NCBI GenBank assembly: GCA_035048485.1
Contig: CM068587.1
Location: 47,801,996-47,865,995 of the forward strand
DNA from: Pteria penguin
Lineage: Eukaryota > Mollusca > Bivalvia > Pterioida > Pteriidae
DNA length: 64,000 bases
Reading direction: 5' to 3'
A program made the position numbers and the translations under genes. Below, piece by piece: positions 61,685-64,000 of this stretch (its first letter is position 1; each line of letters opens with the position of its first letter). A model generated the notes under the pieces. The model was not told where the DNA came from, did not search any database, and worked only from the letters and a program-made list of their open reading frames with translations.

Positions 61685-62934
61685 CAAAACATATACAAAC
61701 TTTACGATCGTACCCCAAGCTAAATATAAATATGTACATTGTATATATTCCTCTTAATAACAATGTTTGTATCTTATTCTCAACATATCGATTCCTATTC
61801 AGTATAAAGATTTCCTCTTCGACTAAATAAAATTGTAGTCTCAATATATTTCATAAATAGATACAGATATATACATAGAGATACCTCTAATTCAATTTTC
61901 CTCGCACCGTCATGCGCCGGTACAATAATACTAATTAATATGGTCAGTGGCTTACTTGAAAGTAGAAGAAATATCTCCAATTCCGAGTAAAAAGGTATAT
62001 ATTATTTTCTAGGAAATAAAAGAACGCTGCGAACTGTATTGAACGGTCGACTTTGCATATTAGATATTCCCTACCTTACATGTAGGTTCGTAGAGACTCA
62101 GCGTATCAGAGGTGGGGGGGGGGGGGGGGTGGGTGGGTTACCAGCTTTATTATCTTAGGCATCCGTTGACGTTTTTACAAGAGGCTAGGTGTAAGAGAAA
62201 ATGAAACAGTAAATGCGAATTCGAATGCAGCAGCATACAATATTGTACTCAAAACTCTACGCTGTTTCAATGAACGAATTGGATACAATGTTGATTCGAT
62301 AACAAAAAACAAGGAACATAAGCAAACAAACAACAACTAAACACCAAAAAAGTATCAAAATAACCCCCCCCCCCTTACACACACAAACACACACTATTAA
62401 AATTGAGCAAACCACCAACAAATCAATAACATTTTTTAGAACTGCTTTTTAGAGGTTTGTTAAGGTGATGGTCGTTTTTCTTTTTCAATGATTACATGCC
62501 ATATTTAACTGTACATTTGTCATTGAAATTTTTATTCATTACTCAAGATCACCAAATACCGATGGAACATCACATGGGACTTTTTGTACATGTTTTGTCT
62601 ACAAAACACATGCTGACATAAACAATGAATACATTCTGACATCTGCGGCCGCTGGAAACGGGGATTAATAGTTTGCCTGACATCGGGGCACTTCTCAATT
62701 AAAACGATCGATGTTGCGCGCTGGTATCTCTGTAACATCTTTGTCAAAATCTCTCTAATCACTTACTTTTTATTTCATTTTTCTTCCTTGTGCTTGGTGT
62801 AAGTTTCTTGATCCCATAATCTTGTCTGTCGGAAAGAAAACGTTGGGATATACACACATACATCGCTTATGGGGAAATAATACCGCATATAATTTTTGGT
62901 ATAGAGTTTTTTCTTCGGGGAAAAATATATAAAA
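61680..62934. other. Intergenic sequence upstream of the TSR gene
   Basis: G-tract at 62113-62130 and C-tract at 62364-62374. No coding exon seen. A TATA-like atatataaaa sits at 62925-62934, too close to the ATG to be its promoter, so the real start site is probably further upstream or follows a non-coding exon. Confidence 0.45.
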
Positions 62935-63723
62935 ATGCGTAGATATTTACGATATGGAGATTATTTTCCTGTGATTTTGACTTTCTTATTTTACGTTGAC
63001 CCTGTTTGGTCGGAAAGTTGTGGTGCTCCTGTAAACTGTATCGTAAGTGATTGGACGGAGTTCGAACCTTGTTCCGTCAGTTGCAATACTGGTAATCAAA
63101 CCCGCACGCGCACGATTTTACAAGAAGCTAAATGTGGAGGCACGTGCGACTTAGAGACCACGAATACAGTGAAATGCAATACGCAGTGTTGTCCTCAAAA
63201 CTGTGAGTACTCTCATTGGACGAGCTGGTACATCATCGGTAAATCTACGGATTGCGAACTTCCGGGAGAACGACCGAGATACGCTCGAGATCGTTTAATA
63301 TTACAAGACGCGATGTGTGGAGGGTATTGCGATTACATCAAATCCGAAGAAAAATGCGGGGATCTTCTGTGCGCCAAAGATTGCGCGCTAGGTCCATGGT
63401 CAATGTGGAGCTTGTGTCAAGCGCCATGTGAGCAGAAAGGCATTCGAACCAGAACGAAACATGTGCTACAGGAGGCCGAATGCGGCGGGAAGGAGTGTGG
63501 TGTGAGGGAAGAGGAGGAGCAATGCATGGCAGGTTGCTGTCCGATCAACTGTGAACTTGGACCATGGAGTGCCTGGTCACCTTGTGACGTCACGTGCGGC
63601 ACGGCAAACCAGACGCGCTCGAGGTTTGTGCAGCTTCCGGAATGCAAGGGAATCGAATGCACAGAGGAACCAAAATCAGAGGACACTCGTTCGTGTGAAA
63701 ATTACATCAATGTGGATTGTACG
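62935..63723 (+). CDS. Secreted thrombospondin type-1 repeat protein, first exon (partial gene)
   Basis: An open frame of 263 codons from ATG 62935 ends at the donor ACG|GTAAGT, and the gene continues past the window. Residues about 10-27 (YFPVILTFLFYVDPVWSE) look like a signal peptide core. Four TSR-like units follow: unit 1 (about 35-90, DWTEFEPCSVSCNTGNQTR), unit 2 (about 91-150, HWTSWYIIGKSTDC, the most degenerate), unit 3 (about 151-205, GPWSMWSLCQAPC), unit 4 (about 206-262, GPWSAWSPCDVTCGTANQTR). Each has the TSR cysteine spacing, units 3 and 4 keep WxxW and a BxRxR basic strand, and units are separated by CCPxNC. Two N-glycosylation sequons (NQT) lie in the CSxS/TC loops. It should be secreted or the ectodomain of a membrane protein, with adhesive or matrix roles typical of TSRs; the specific family cannot be told from this exon. 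Confidence 0.88.
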
Positions 63724-64000
63724 GTAAGTTTCCGGAGGCTTTTGTTTTGTTGTTTTGATTTTTGTTTTGCTTTGGGTTTTTTGTTTGGGTTTTTTTTTTT
63801 GGAGGGGAGGGGTGCATTTGATTTTATCTTTTTATTATTATTGTTTATTTTTTCGCTTTGTGTGGATGTTGATGTAGTTATTTATTTATTTGTCATATGT
63901 ATTTTATTTATTTGTTTACTTTCCGTTATTACTTATATAACAAACCCTTGTAATACGAGAAATTTAAAAATTATATTGAAGAGTAGAAATAATTTTGCTG
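63724..64000 (+). other. Start of first intron of the TSR gene
   Basis: It begins GTAAGT and is strongly T-rich and G-poor on this strand with TTTA/TTTG runs. The reading frame of the preceding exon happens to stay open to the end of the window, but composition changes sharply from GC-rich cysteine-dense coding to T-rich sequence. No other feature seen. Confidence 0.7.

Noticed and set aside
62921..62934. TATA box of the TSR gene
   Set aside because: The atatataaaa run touches the ATG, leaving no room for a transcription start and leader.

Overview
The window is eukaryotic, AT-rich, intron-rich and full of repeats. It probably comes from a lophotrochozoan, most likely a bivalve mollusc. This rests on the style of the tRNA-derived SINEs, the 'agctcacctgag' and 'tatgccc...gggcgtat' dispersed elements and the many minisatellites, judged from general knowledge and not from a database search. 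Two protein-coding genes can be supported, both on the + strand.

Bases 1-25,900 hold no convincing host gene. They contain minisatellites (20-bp at 1.4 kb, 44-bp at 9.2 kb, 17/34-bp with higher-order structure at 11.0-13.3 kb, 25-bp at 23.1 kb), a 2.6-kb hairpin-ended composite element (15.0-17.6 kb), several MITE-like inverted-repeat elements, tRNA-derived SINEs (two with perfect target-site duplications), and a 3' fragment of a non-LTR reverse transcriptase on the minus strand at 25.2-25.76 kb.

Bases about 25,976-59,450 are one gene, the checkpoint adaptor claspin (CLSPN). I reconstructed 31 coding exons. All 30 introns are GT-AG and all phases agree. The coding sequence is 4029 nt (1342 aa), against 1339 aa in human. 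Recognised landmarks are an N-terminal DSG phosphodegron-like motif, the HSETQRIVR / NLPYH block, two Chk1-binding ELLGLCSGxF motifs (not three), the acidic C-terminal third, and NSRNFVFQVLSP near the end. A compact TATA / ETS-like / E2F-like promoter lies just upstream. The introns are heavily invaded: a Tigger-like transposon in intron 1, a 158-bp tandem duplication that copied exon 3, a 21-bp minisatellite that appears to have grown out of the exon 4 splice donor, many hairpin-ended dispersed elements, SINEs and a foldback element.

Bases 59,450-62,934 are intergenic repeats. At 62,935 the first exon of a secreted protein with thrombospondin type-1 repeats begins (263 codons, signal peptide, four TSR-like units) and splices out at 63,723; the gene continues beyond the window. 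Claspin acts in the nucleus at replication forks and the TSR protein is extracellular, so nothing suggests a functional link.
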